Source: Entonaema liquescens (taxonomy: Eukaryota; Ascomycota; Sordariomycetes; Xylariales; Xylariaceae). From it: a stretch of DNA of 64,000 nt. Positions within the stretch are counted from its first letter, which is position 1. Each line of letters opens with the position of its first letter. A program made the position numbers and the translations under genes. Shown piece by piece: positions 1-11,643 of this stretch. The stretch covers positions 2,852,001-2,916,000 of the forward strand of contig CADCSX010000001.1 in the NCBI GenBank assembly GCA_902805475.1. Direction: 5' to 3'. The notes beneath the pieces are model-generated. The model was not told the DNA's origin, did not search any database, and worked only from the letters and a program-made list of their open reading frames with translations.

Positions 1-269
1 GTTTCACTGTCCGCTCAGCCGCTGTACATTAGCAGATTAGGTAGTACTCACTTTGTCGCAATCTGACAGTAGGAGCGACACCTGTGCATATCTAGGTACC
101 CGTCTTGCCCGCGGTCCTATCTAACCTAATAAGCTTTTCAAACCCGGTGCCTTGTCCGAACTAGGCATTCGTAAAGGCCCACTTATTCCCTACGTGTATT
201 TTGGGTTACGCTGTGCTTTAGGTGTGGATGCCAAGTACCAAGGTACCTTTGTATATAAAACAACGTTAA
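1..269. other. Intergenic DNA, no gene seen
   Basis: No open frame of note and no RNA gene recognised. Base composition is ordinary, with several TACC/GGTA words, until about position 255, where the AT-rich element begins. Confidence 0.6.
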
Positions 270-367
270 TACTTACTTAAATTAATACATATAATTAATA
301 ATTACACTTATTTTAACGCGCGGGGGGTATTTGAAAATGTTTATAACGATAATGTTAATTTTGAAAA
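270..367 (+). repeat. Left terminal inverted repeat arm
   Basis: The outer 11 bases TACTTACTTAA match the opposite arm exactly. A 20-odd base AT-rich insertion then separates the outer block from the inner block around the GCGCGG at 317-323, which aligns again with the right arm. Confidence 0.7.
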
Positions 368-1018
368 TTTTTATATAAAAATATTAAAAAATAAATTAAT
401 TTTAATTTTTAAAAATCATTATTATAATTAAATTAAACGTAAAAAAATATTAAAAAATAAAATTATTTTATTACGTAATTGTTTTATTTTTAAAAAAAAA
501 ATTCGAAATTTTAATATAATTTTACGTATATAAATATATTAAATTAAAAATTATTTTTAAATAATTATTATTTTAAATTAAATTTCGTTTAAATAATATT
601 TTATAATTAAATATTTTAAAAATAAAAATTATATATGTTAATTTTAAATATTTTATATAATTAATATTATTAAATAATTAATTTAACGAATTAATTACTC
701 GTTAAATTAATTAATAAATACGTTATGTAAATTTTTTAAAAAATTATTTTTTTTTATAAAAAATTATACGTTCGAATTTTATTTATTTCGTAATTTTCGA
801 GTTTTTTTTTTTTTTATTTTATATTTATTTATATATTTATTTATATTACGTATATATTATAACGTAAATATTTTTTTTTTAAAAAACGTATTATATTTTC
901 GAAATTATTTTAAATTAAAATCATTTTAAATTATAAATATATTATATATATAAATTTATATTTAACTTAAAAATTATTTAATTAACATCCGTTTTATTAT
1001 TATATTTATGTGAATTTA

Positions 1019-1095
1019 TTTTAATAAATTAATATTATTGTTATAAGCATTTTTAAATACTTTCCTCGCGCGGTAAGGTATTAATTAAGTAAGTA
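1019..1095 (-). repeat. Right terminal inverted repeat arm
   Basis: On the minus strand this reads TACTTACTTAATTAATAC, then CCGCGCGAGG, then TATTTAAAAATGCTTATAAC, aligning with 270-367 apart from transitions and a short gap. Confidence 0.7.
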
Positions 1096-2350
1096 TATAA
1101 ATCAATACATTAATGATTCTTTATTGGCGAGTTTCTCAAGCAGATTAGGCAAAGAGATATGTTAATAAAGTTGACGTATAATAGTTTATGTTTTATAAGT
1201 TGATATAACTACCTATAGATAAAGAAATGACAATATTAAGACGATCTCTATACAGCAGCTTAAATACATCAAGTCAACAGAGAATATTCCGCATGTCTTA
1301 TTCAATATTGTATATACCCTTGTAGAAACTACTTAAGCAATCCCTACCTATTGGTATACTCTTTGTACTACGTACCTAATAAGGTTTATATAGAAGCCCG
1401 GATATACACACCCGGGTTCTCCGCTTTGCCGTCTGCGGAGGGTTGCTTCCGCATTGCACCTTTACTCCTACGCGTTATGCCGAAGACTCACTTACACAAC
1501 GGTGTCACACATTGAAGAGTTTCGTATTCTTCTTGAGGTTATCTAAGGAGATTATTAAATTCTATAGTGATAAGCGGCAACATAGCTTTGGGCTTTTCAT
1601 ATACATAACTAGGTAGCCTATGTAAGCCGACACTTACATACATTATCTAACCTCAAGTAATTTTACTGCTCTCCATTGTCCGCTAGACTTCAGAGAAAAG
1701 TCATGTCATCCTCGTAGCTAAAAATCAAACCCAGCAAGCTGCTCCTAATTACCATCAAATCATTGAAACGTATCGGGCTAAGTGACTACGGATTCGTGAC
1801 TACTATGTTCACGTTGGAGTAACCTATAAGCTTGCTCATCAAACACTAATAACGGGCTTGGGCACACGATTATACATGCTTCAGATCTCATTTTTCTTGA
1901 GTCCCGTCTTATGGTCTTTAGTCTGCCTTGTAGAGTCTATGCCATGATATTGGGCCCCATGTCTGCCGACATAGATGCAACTGGCTCCTGATGGGATTCC
2001 GTTGCTGAATGGCCATGCTTCAGTCCCCCCAAACATGTCTTTACTACAATTACCAACCGCCTGGTGTGCGAGGCTTAGGGTAAAGTCAACCTCCCGTATG
2101 CACCTTTTGTGTCGTAAACCCAACGTCTTCTCATTTACAACGCATCCGCTTCTGTTGGGTAAGCCAGCAGTCTCATAAATACTACAAATAGTCATCCACG
2201 TCCAAAAGGACCGTGCAACTATCAAGGAGACAGACTATTGGCAATGGCGACGCACATCTCTACCGCACTTTGACTCGGGAGGTTCTTCCGCAGAGCAGGA
2301 ACACCGGGCTGCGAAATATCCGGCCGCTACCGGAAAGCACCGTTACGCCC
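1096..2350. other. Intergenic DNA, no supported gene
   Basis: Two overlapping opposite-strand frames lie at about 1880-2225, but neither has recognisable protein features. The longer, on the minus strand, has no ATG at its upstream end. I see nothing else here. The segment lies downstream of the PP2A-B gene on its right side. Confidence 0.5.
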
Positions 2351-4290
2351 TTAGAGGGCCGAAAAGACGAATAACTGTCTCATGTTAGCCACCGCAGACA
2401 TTGCAAGGCAAGGGAAACACTTGGGTATAATGACTTACATTGTTCGTGGCAGCAATTGCGATGCTGTCCTCGAACGGATGCCAACTCATGTGTAGGATTT
2501 TCTTGTTAAAGTCAATCTGATCTGCATCTGTCTCCTTCCGCATCCTCTGTCCTTGACCCGCTCCGGCCGCCGGACTACCCGCACGCGATCCACCCTTCTT
2601 ACCACCGTTGGTCGCTGTGGGGCTTGTCGACGAATTAATAGGCGTCGGGATACCTACCTTCTTCGCCTTGAAGGCTGATTTGTCCGCTTGTAAGACAACT
2701 TCGATCTCCTTCTCGGGATCCGAAGGATAGATCATGAAGTTGTTATTGTAACTACCAGTCATGACATTCTTGGCGTCGCCTGAGAAAACAACCTCAAACT
2801 TGTCGAAGATACTATCGTTCTCGTATGTATCACATAGTCGCGGTCTGAGGTGTTCGTGAATAGGTATGGTCTTGACCGGCTGGCGTTCCATATTGACATC
2901 CCAGATCTTCACAGTAAGGTAGTCTCGAGATAAGATGTATCGACCGTCGTATGAGAAGCGAACGTCCGAGATGGAGGATATGATCTCGGAGAAGAATGAT
3001 CTTGACGACGGATCCTCTTCTTGTTCGAAAACTAGACATCGCGGTTAGCTGAGATTGTTCTTATAAGTTGTGTAGAGAGTTATTCATACGTTTCGCATGC
3101 TGGTCGCAAAGGGCGCTTTCCCGCATGTCTGCTAGCTTGATAGTGCCTTTCGAGCTTGCGTACATAAACCAGTTGCAGCTAATGGGGTGGAATTCGGCAG
3201 CAGTAATGACCTCAGTCAACTCCTCCATATTCGCGGGTTTGATGTCGACGATATTGAAACTTTGGTCCTGGATATTCAGATTCCAGAGGTTGATCCGCAA
3301 GTCGTCGCTGCTTATAAAGGTCTCCCCGTCACTGTTGACAGAGATGCTGTTGATATGGTAGGCATGAGCATTCGCATACGTACGTCGGGGAACCGCAGCG
3401 ACGACAGTATCGTGATGCGTCAGCCGTGGAAGCTTCAACTCTCCAGCGCTCTTGAAATGTGACTGGGGGAGAGCCCTGGGAGCACCTCCTCCTACACCAG
3501 CAATGCTGCCTGGCGTCAGGTCGTGAGATAAATTATTCTCAGCTACTACTTTCAGTGACTTCTCAAAAACTTTCCATAGCTTGATCGTCTTGTCGTTGGT
3601 AGAGAGTAAATAGTGAGAAGCATTTTGACGACGGCACCACTTAATCTTGTTGATCTTCTCCTCGATTTCCAGAGATTTGAGGTAGTCGAATTCGGGCTCG
3701 TGCGACTGGAATTCGGTATGAAACTTGTATTCACAAGTTTTTTTCTGTAAACCATATCAGACTGAATTTCCCTTTGGGATGCATGCTCTCAAGATATCAA
3801 ACTGACCGTCTCATTCCTTTCAAACAAAACAACTCGGCCGCCTTTGTCTCCTGTTGCTAAGTAATTACCAGTATGGTCGAACTCAACGGTGGATATGATA
3901 TCGGCTAATAATCTCATGTAAGCATGCGAACACTCAACCTGTTCTAGTTTACTTATGGGGGGAGGATTCGATGGGCTGTGCAATCTGGAGCCCAGAGGAG
4001 CATATGAACATGTTTGGGTTAAAATAAGAGGCATGAGAAAATTACCTTCTGTGATATCCTCAACATCTCCTTTGTCACCGAAGCACCTAAAAACGAGCGA
4101 CCAGAGTCAGTAATTTTTACCAAGTAGATAGCTGACGGACGTGGAGTAGATGCATAGGAACCAGTTTGCTGCAGGTCGAATGTGATGGTGGCGATAACAG
4201 TTACGAATCTGAAGAAAGTCGTGAGAGATCCTTTGTATAAACTTACTGGGTGAACTTCCAGGTGGGAGAGTTAGAATCTCCTTCCACCAT
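2351..4290 (-). CDS. Protein phosphatase 2A regulatory subunit B (B55/Cdc55 type)
   Basis: WD40-repeat subunit that targets the PP2A core enzyme to substrates in mitosis, morphogenesis and stress signalling. I read six exons on the minus strand: 4290-4247, 4086-4046, 3904-3807, 3744-3090, 3031-2439 and 2374-2351. They join in frame to a protein of about 484 residues, the usual length. The start MVEGDSNSPTWKFTQ and the sequence CFGDKGDVEDIT after the first junction are typical of the family, as are LATGDKGGRVVLFERNE and the end LFVFSAL, carried by a 24-nt last exon. All junctions are GT-AG. A Gly/Ser/Ala-rich insert (around GGKKGGSRAGSP) precedes the last blade. There is no sign of damage. Upstream DNA has two small tandem repeats. 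Confidence 0.96.
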
Positions 4291-4404
4291 ATTCGCGATA
4301 GGTTGGGTGAAGCTACCTAAGCTCCGACCCGTTTCTCGGCTCAGAGAAAGTGTATATTGTAGATGGATAAATTAGTGTATCGCAGCCGTTACTAATGAGG
4401 GCTC

Positions 4405-4426
4405 GGCGATGGGCGATGGGCGATGG
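4405..4426. repeat. GGCGATG tandem repeat
   Basis: Three copies of the heptamer GGCGATG/GGCGATGG lie head to tail, about 115 bases upstream of the PP2A-B start codon, within its likely 5' leader or promoter. Confidence 0.85.
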
Positions 4427-4886
4427 AGGGTTGATACGCGACTTGAGGTGAGGATAGACCGAGAAGCGTGTCGAGTTATCTTGCGGCTGCTGGAGATAGG
4501 TAAGGCTTGGTAGGCTGGTAGGCTGTAGGCTGGGATGTGGGAAAAGGTAGTCGGAGGGGCGGGTCTAGGGCGGCGGGGTGTTGTACGTATTGACGGCGTG
4601 GGAGTTTAGAAAGATGCGAAGGGTCGTTAGGCGGTTGGTGCGCTCGCTCCCAAATGACTTTTGCGGTCGGGGCGAGATCAAGGAATATTGCTGATATGAA
4701 GACTTCGGGTCAATCAAGAAGTCATGCACAACAGTTAAATGTGGTCGGAAGCACCCGCTGGCTATCAGGAGGGGGAAGATGATGGGAAAAAGGATACACG
4801 AGCAGCTGCAAAATGACGGCAAAGCGTAGTTCGTTGGTTTTTGGGGTGAGTGATGTGATGCGAGTTATTGTCCTGGCAGTAGTACG

Positions 4887-4952
4887 TTATGGGTTATGGG
4901 CTATGGGTTATGGGCTATGGGTTATGGGCTATGGGTTATGGTATGGGTTATG
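4887..4952. repeat. GGGTTATGGGCTAT tandem repeat
   Basis: A 14-base unit made of two related heptamers (GGGTTAT and GGGCTAT) is repeated about four times and ends in degenerate copies. It creates a short open frame rich in Gly, Leu, Trp and Met, which is a by-product of the repeat and not a gene. Confidence 0.9.
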
Positions 4953-5359
4953 CGCAAGGGTCTGGGTCGGATTTGGGGGAGGAGTGGGAAGGGTGATTTG
5001 ATTTGAATGGTCGTAGATGCTAAGATACTTAGATGCTTAGATGCGTGGTCGGCTTATGTCAGTGCGAACCTGCCGGTTTTGGTCCTGCTTCAGCGCTGTA
5101 TCTTGGTACCTGGGTAGCTACGAGGCGCTCTATCTTTTGTACTTACCAACCTATATTTGTACCTCAGGAATTGCTTTATCTGCCTAGATAGGTACCTAAC
5201 GTAATGTACCGAAATGAGATCCATGGAACAAACAGGAATAAGGTATTTATGTATTATCTTGAGCAGAAAGAAATAGGTACCATAATAGAACTACAAATCA
5301 CAGTAAAAGTGTTATATCGATCTACATAGGTATATACATACATGCGTGACTATACCGCA

Positions 5360-5392
5360 ATTTTTATTTTTATTTTTATTTTTATTTTTTAT
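5360..5392. repeat. ATTTTT microsatellite
   Basis: About five copies of ATTTTT run head to tail in intergenic DNA. Confidence 0.9.
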
Positions 5393-6898
5393 TAGAACAC
5401 ACCTACCTACCTAATTCACTTATATCATATGCGCCAAACATGTAGTAATTCGCTACTCTAAGCTTACCTACAGTAAGTACAGTACGATTTAGCAGGTTTG
5501 ACCAACTCACCACCATAGCAACAAATCTTCAAGTACCACACTCAAGGTTGCGTCTATGGAGAAGTGTGGAGCCCCAGGGCAAGAATACCTAACCTAATGT
5601 ACCCCCTTGCAGGTACCTACCTACCAACTTAGCTGCTAGGAAAGCGCAAGAGCAGACTACATGATGCATGTACATTAGATATAGAATCTAACAATGTACA
5701 ATAGAGCCTCGAAAAGAGCTCGAGGATAAGAGAAAAGAGTAAAAATAAGACCAATTACTTGGCACTGTCAGACAGTCATATATCTCTAAGGCATCTTTTG
5801 ATATAAAAAGCATGGTGATTTTGGGGCGACCTGCATATCTGCCTTAACGATTTCAAGTTTATTTACGAAGTATGACATAGGTGGTACAAAATGAAGACTT
5901 TCTAATGGGAGGGGCGGCTCTGTATACTTGCAACCTCTGCCCTCTGCATTTAGACATGTACATGTACCACAATACCATACCTACCTAACATGTAATCCAT
6001 AATGTGCGTTATGTACAACCACCATATATATATTAATAGTTACCCTTGACCATGCTCAGAATTTTATTTTATATCCGTAGGCAAGTCAACTTTCCGCTTC
6101 TGAGCTATGACTACCTATGACCTACGTTACGAAATAATCCGTCTTCTTTGTAACTGGATCGGGAAGTGTCGCACGTGGCACGATTCACCGCGACCTTCAA
6201 ATGACCTATTTCTTTAGAATGTCACCTTAATACGTGGTCGGGCTTTAAATCAAAGCTTATATGATTTCTCGTATCATAGTAAAAAATAGTCGTTTTATGT
6301 AGGTAGGTAATTAATTATCAAATGCTTCATGTTAACTCTAAAGTATCTAACTATCTAGTTAACTAACTGTACTTTCATTTTCATAGTTATATGTTAAGTA
6401 TTTATGAGTTCATGACATATTTATTATAATACAGCTTGACTTCTGTGTTGGGAGGAGGATCTTGTAGGATTAGATAAACACATAATACAAGTCTTTGTCG
6501 TCACATGCGAATAAAGGCGGCTAAAACTCGATTAAATGTTATGATTCTACCTCTATGTATATACGGTGTACCTAGGTAAATTTGAGCTACATCATTGTAA
6601 CCCGTTCTTTACGTCCTCCATCCCCAATCCCCAAAGCCGAACCTTGCCGACGATTTCTCACTTACACCTCTGCGTATACCTAGATACACCAGTACGAACT
6701 CAATAACATGAGTCTACAAATCCAATAGTATACCCTACTTCAACTCATATTCCCCCAGTTTCTGGTTAGTATGCTCCTATCCCGCCTATAGAGAGACCAT
6801 GCCGTTACATCTCAACTATACTTCTCTCTATAGAGCTCGTTGAAGCTTGATACTGTCATATTTCCTGGATTGCAATAGGAATAGTACACATAATCAGG

Positions 6899-7861
6899 AT
6901 GGATAAAGATGATGGAAAGAGCATACCGGCTAAGGATACCAAAGGCAAAGGGGTTGCGACAAATATAGATGACCAGTTGTCCGAATTGTCGAGACAAAAT
7001 GAGCATTCAGGCTCCGTTGAAGCCACCTCGGATACAACCTCGTTTATGTCAAGACTCGGCGCATCTGCAGGCAAACTTGCCAGTGAGATAGTCTTCCAGC
7101 ATCCCAGTAGCACCTCTCTAGCAGATGCATTGCCCTCGGATAAAGCCGAATCATCCAGGCCAAGGCAAGGCGCGAGCGTGAATGAGGCATCGACGTATAG
7201 GAGTAGCCTTGCTCAGGGGTCAATTACAGATTCGTTTAAATCTGCACAGAGCCAGGGGCAGGGGATCCCCAGTGAATCCAGCTTTTCGTCCTTTCTTAAC
7301 AGCACAAGTACGCTAGAGGAACAGGAGCCAAGCGATCTCAAGACCGGGGGTTACGAACAGATCTCTCAGCCTGCACTTGAAAATATACAACAAACCGTAC
7401 CAGCAATCAATCCGGATGATGGTATGGATGTTGTTAATCTTCTCGACTCAGGATATGGCGAAGTCGAGGAAACAGACCTGGCTTTGACGGATACCGAACA
7501 AGTAGCTCTACGTCATCGTCTTTTCGAAGATGGTGATTCCGGGGAACGTATTCCGAGGAGACGGTGGGACGATGCGCTCAACTTCTTTCCTGGTCTTGAG
7601 TCGAATAGTGGCGGGATACAGGAATATGCCGACTTGCTCGGTACATCAGATATGGAAGAAGCTAAGAATATCTGGGTAAACCAATGGCAAGGAGTCCTTT
7701 CTAGTTACACGGAAGAAGTATGGGGAGAGCTCGGAACTCTCGTAAGTAAAGCTCGTGAAGAGCTTGCCGGTCTGTCAGAGCCGCATGAAGAAGCCTCGCC
7801 TTCAAAGTTGAAAGCAGTGCGAAGACTCCAGCAGCTCTTAAGCCATATCCGTGGGACATAA
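6899..7861 (+). CDS. Uncharacterised acidic protein, 320 residues, single exon
   Basis: I do not recognise the family. The frame starts at an ATG and is intact to its TAA, with no intron needed. The first 190 residues are polar, Ser/Gln/Glu-rich and look disordered. The C-terminal third is more ordered and looks conserved in style: RRRWDDALNFFPGL, then NIWVNQWQGVLSSYTEEVWG, then a charged helical end with a Lys/Arg cluster (KLKAVRRLQQLL). There is no signal peptide or membrane segment, so a soluble protein is likely. The regularly spaced Trp residues in the C-terminal block are the best handle for a profile search. Confidence 0.75.
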   Translation: MDKDDGKSIPAKDTKGKGVATNIDDQLSELSRQNEHSGSVEATSDTTSFMSRLGASAGKLASEIVFQHPSSTSLADALPSDKAESSRPRQGASVNEASTYRSSLAQGSITDSFKSAQSQGQGIPSESSFSSFLNSTSTLEEQEPSDLKTGGYEQISQPALENIQQTVPAINPDDGMDVVNLLDSGYGEVEETDLALTDTEQVALRHRLFEDGDSGERIPRRRWDDALNFFPGLESNSGGIQEYADLLGTSDMEEAKNIWVNQWQGVLSSYTEEVWGELGTLVSKAREELAGLSEPHEEASPSKLKAVRRLQQLLSHIRGT

Positions 7862-9029
7862 AGCACCGGAAGCTCATGAGCTCGGAATAAGGCCACGGGC
7901 TCTTGTCAACTTGAAATCGGAGGATTATATGAGCAGAGTTTAAAGGGGGACCATTATATTATAGCCATACTCGTCATTATATGGCTTCCTCCACAGAGAA
8001 AGTTGCGTTATATAATATATCCAATATCCAATAGTAATTGTATATCAAATTATGATACCCGAGGTTAGAACTTTATTTAGCTACATATTTTTGATGCTTG
8101 CACTATTCCTACGCCCCCGAGGAAACCTGATTTCAGCATTATAAAAATGATTGGAATGTAGTCTTTCACCACCATTCCGCGATAAACGGTTATATATATT
8201 TTTCCTTCCACCAGAACGTACGAGAAGAAAGTATGTAGCCAAGGATAATGGGAGTTGTAGGGATCTAAGTGGCAGAGTGGATGCCGAGTTGGCGATTGGG
8301 AGAAAATCTTCCCGTGCATGCCTGGGTCAAGCTTGTCTGTGCCTTTTATATGCATTTGTGGAATGTGAAATGTACCTCGCGCACCGTAGGACAAGAGCTA
8401 TCTAGATACGTACTTCGGTATTGCCTATCTGACCCAATGGGACATAAAGTGATTGGGTGACAAAAGACAGCAGGTGGGAACTCCGAAAATGGGGTACCTT
8501 TCAGGTACTCTACCTACCAGCAGCGGGGTATTAGTATTCAGTGTAGCGTTAAGTATTTCTCCTCCAAATGGCTCCAAATGGCTCCAAATGGCTGCCCCAA
8601 GTGCAGGACCCAAAGGTACATGATGTACTTTTAACGTATGCGCATGAAATGTTAATAAGAACCAAGTCTGGTATGTGCATATGGAAACTTTTAGCAGTAG
8701 ATATTTCCATATTTTTCAACGCCTCGTCGTTTTGCACCCACTGGGCTGCAACGCATCAACTCTACATTTTTTCCCCCCTCATCACTAGACTTGAGCCTTT
8801 TCTCTAGTCTACCATAATCACTCTACCTGCGTCGTGTAGTCCTTTTGTGCTTTATCGGTTGAGAGCTTCTCTTACCGGTGGCGCCTTTGCGATCCTTGTT
8901 GACGGTAGATAAACCGGTACCCAACAGCGTTTTTGTTGTCGACGATAGCATCACAAATTAAACAAAAAGAGATCAGCTATTCTCTAATTTACCATTTTAA
9001 AGGCCTATAGAGAGCTCAACATCTCTAAA
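7862..9029. other. Intergenic region and VPS1 promoter
   Basis: No supported gene. It holds a threefold GCTCCAAATG repeat at 8561-8593, and pyrimidine-rich DNA around 8770-8870 upstream of the VPS1 start. Several short frames overlap on both strands at 8070-8800 without protein features. Confidence 0.6.
8561..8593. repeat. GCTCCAAATG x3 tandem repeat
   Basis: Three copies of the 10-base unit (the first begins C instead of G) lie about 440 bases upstream of the VPS1 start codon. Confidence 0.9.
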
Positions 9030-11643
9030 ATGGCTGCTCTGGGAGACGACCTGTTGCGGATTGTTAACCAGCTTCAGGACCTGGTCTTTAATACAATTGG
9101 CACAGACTCTCTCGACCTACCTCAAATCGTATGTACTGCGCCTTTTTAAGATTTCTTGAATTCTTTTTTTATCCGGGATTTATACTTGCACAGCTACTTA
9201 CTCTTCGTCCACAATACAGGTTGTTGTCGGTTCGCAATCAGCTGGAAAGTCTTCGGTACTTGAGAACATTGTTGGCCGCGATTTTTTGCCCCGAGGAAGC
9301 GGCATCGTAACCCGTCGTCCGTTAATTTTGCAATTAATCAACGTCGAAGAGGACCCGTCCGAACCAGATCTACAGGCCGCTTACAAGAGTCCCACCCAAG
9401 CACGCCGCTCAGAGTGGGCTGAGTTCCATCATACACCCGGTCGAAGGTTTACCGACTTTGCAGATGTCAAGCGGGAGATCGAAAATGAAACTTCTCGTGT
9501 TGCCGGCAATAATAAGGGCATCAACAGACAACCCATCAATCTAAAAATCTATTCTCCTCATGTTCTTAACTTAACCCTAGTTGATCTGCCGGGTCTGACC
9601 AAGGTATGCTTACCGCCTAACAAACAATACCCTATTCAGTGACTGACCCGATGAACGATAGGTTCCTATCGGTGATCAACCGGCCGATATTGAGAAGCAG
9701 ACCCGAACCCTCATTTCTGAATACATTGCCAAGCCCAACAGTATTATTCTCGCCGTCTCTCCCGCAAACGTCGACATTGTTAACTCGGAAGCTTTAAAAC
9801 TTGCCAGACATGTTGATCCTTTGGGCCGTCGGACGATCGGAGTTCTCACCAAGGTAGACTTGATGGACCATGGTACAAATGCATTGGATATCCTATCCGG
9901 TCGAGTCTACCCATTAAAGTTGGGCTTTATTGGTGTGGTCAATCGATCTCAGCAGGATATCCAAGGTAACCGGCCTATGGAAGATGCTCTTAAGGCAGAG
10001 TCGGAATTCTTCCGACACCATCCTGCTTACCGGACTATCTCTATGCGATGCGGAACCCAATATCTAGCCAAGACCCTTAACCAGACTCTTATGGCACACA
10101 TTCGGGAGCGGCTACCAGACATCAAAGCACGTCTCAATACCCTAATGGGCCAAACCCAACAGGAGCTTGCAAGTTATGGGGATATGCATTTTAGTGGAAA
10201 GGAGCACCGGGGATCTATGATTCTTCAGCTTATGACTCGATTTGCTACTTCTTTTATTTCATCTATTGACGGTACTTCTACGGACATATCGACCAAGGAA
10301 CTGTCTGGAGGCGCCCGGATCTACTACATTTTCAATTCGGTGTTTGGCAGTGCATTGGAGACAATCGATCCTACTTCCAACCTTTCTGCTCTTGACATCA
10401 GAACCGCCATCCGCAACTCGACCGGTCCCCGACCAAGCTTGTTTGTACCGGAAATGGCATTTGACCTACTTGTCAAACCCCAAATTAAGCTATTAGAGCT
10501 CCCTAGTCAACGTTGCGTCGAGCTGGTGTACGAAGAGTTGATTAAAATATGCCACACATGCGGTTCAACGGAGCTTTCTCGGTATCCAAGACTTCAAGCC
10601 AAACTTATTGAGGTTGTATCGGATCTTCTGCGAGAGCGACTAGGACCGTCATCGTCTTACGTCGAGTCCCTCATCGCGATTCAGCGGGCTTACATCAATA
10701 CAAACCATCCTAATTTCTTAGGTGCCGCCGCAGCCATGAGCCACGTGGTTAGTAATAAACAGGAACGCGAAAGGAAGAAGTTGATCCAGGAAGAAAGAGA
10801 GCGCCGAGAAAAGAAACGACTTAAGGAATTTGGAACGAATGGTACCGAGACACCAAATGAAGAGGAAGGTCCCGAACAAGACAAAAACGAAGCTTCCCAA
10901 ACGCGAAAGCCGGCAGGAATAGGATCACGAAGCATGTCGCCCGTCCTCCGCGAGAATGGAACTTCCAGTATTGCCGCTGCCATGAATGGCACGCGGTCGG
11001 ACTCACCCAGCCGGTTCAACCAACAGGCAATTGGAACTGCTCGCGATTCGTTCTTGAACTACTTCTTTGGAAAGGATGGCCAACCAATCCAAGCTTCCGG
11101 GGCTGGAGCTCCTTCTGCACTTCCGCGTCATGTTAGCCAGGGCGTGGAGCCCACTTTCAGTCAAAGTATTAGACGAAGTGAAGACAAGTTAACTCATCGA
11201 CCGGCGTTGTCTTCGTCATTAGCTCGCGAGGAGGTTGAGAGCCCGAGGGCTGCCGGGTTTGGGTTTGGGCCGCAGTCGGTAAGTCAGATTTTTGTAGCTT
11301 GGTTTGTTGTCCCGACTGACACGTTTACTTGCAGGGCGATGTGGAACCGGCTTTAAGCGATAGAGAGGCAATGGAGACGGAGCTAATCCGCGCACTTATT
11401 TCCTCGTATTTCAATATTGTCCGCGAGTCTATCGCTGACCAAGTCCCCAAAGCTGTTATGCACCTGCTCGTCAATCATTGTAAAGACGTGGTACAGAACA
11501 GGCTTGTTAGCGAACTCTACAAAGAAACTCTCTTTGAGGAACTCCTCTACGAAGACGACGGAGTCAAGAAGGAGCGCGAGAAATGCGAGAAGCTACTACA
11601 GACCTACCGGGAAGCAGCTAAAATCATTGGAGAAGTGTTATAA
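9030..11643 (+). CDS. Vacuolar sorting dynamin-like GTPase VPS1
   Basis: Dynamin-superfamily GTPase acting in Golgi/endosome-to-vacuole traffic, endocytosis and peroxisome fission. Four exons (9030-9128, 9220-9603, 9662-11278, 11335-11643) join in frame to about 802 residues. GTPase motifs are complete: P-loop GSQSAGKSS (37-45), DLPG (155-158) and TKVD (224-227). The middle domain follows. A long Lys/Glu-rich then Ser/Pro-rich variable segment (about 520-700) makes the protein longer than the roughly 700-residue yeast enzyme. Exon 4 encodes the GTPase effector domain, beginning EPALSDREAMETELIRAL and ending at VL. There is no PH or proline-rich tail, as expected for VPS1 rather than classical dynamin. 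I see no defects. Confidence 0.97.

Larger units (their letters stand above)
270..1095. mobile_element. RIP-degraded element with long imperfect terminal inverted repeats
   Basis: About 0.8 kb of extreme AT richness, sharply bounded. The left end (270-367) and the reverse complement of the right end (about 1019-1095) match: both start TACTTACTTAA, then have TTAATAC, then a CGCGCG/CGCGCGAGG block, then TATTT(G/A)AAAATG(T/C)TTATAAC(G/A)ATAAT. Differences between arms are mostly C/T or G/A transitions, as RIP produces. The remaining cytosines inside are almost all in CpG. No coding frame survives, so the class is uncertain; a DNA transposon or MITE is the likeliest origin given the inverted ends. 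I could not assign a target-site duplication. Confidence 0.75.
4291..6898. other. 2.6-kb intergenic region with short tandem repeats
   Basis: This separates the minus-strand PP2A-B gene from the plus-strand gene at 6899, so it should hold two divergent promoters. It contains tandem repeats at 4405-4426, 4887-4952 and 5360-5392 and many TACCTA/TAGGTA words (for example around 5400 and 6300). No convincing coding frame or RNA gene was seen. Confidence 0.6.

Noticed and set aside
1881..2225. Overlapping frames on both strands (114 and 67 residues)
   Set aside because: The minus frame does not begin with ATG, and neither has family features, splice partners or neighbours that support it.
8561..8593. 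CRISPR-like array
   Set aside because: It is a direct tandem repeat of 10 bases without spacers, in a eukaryotic genome.
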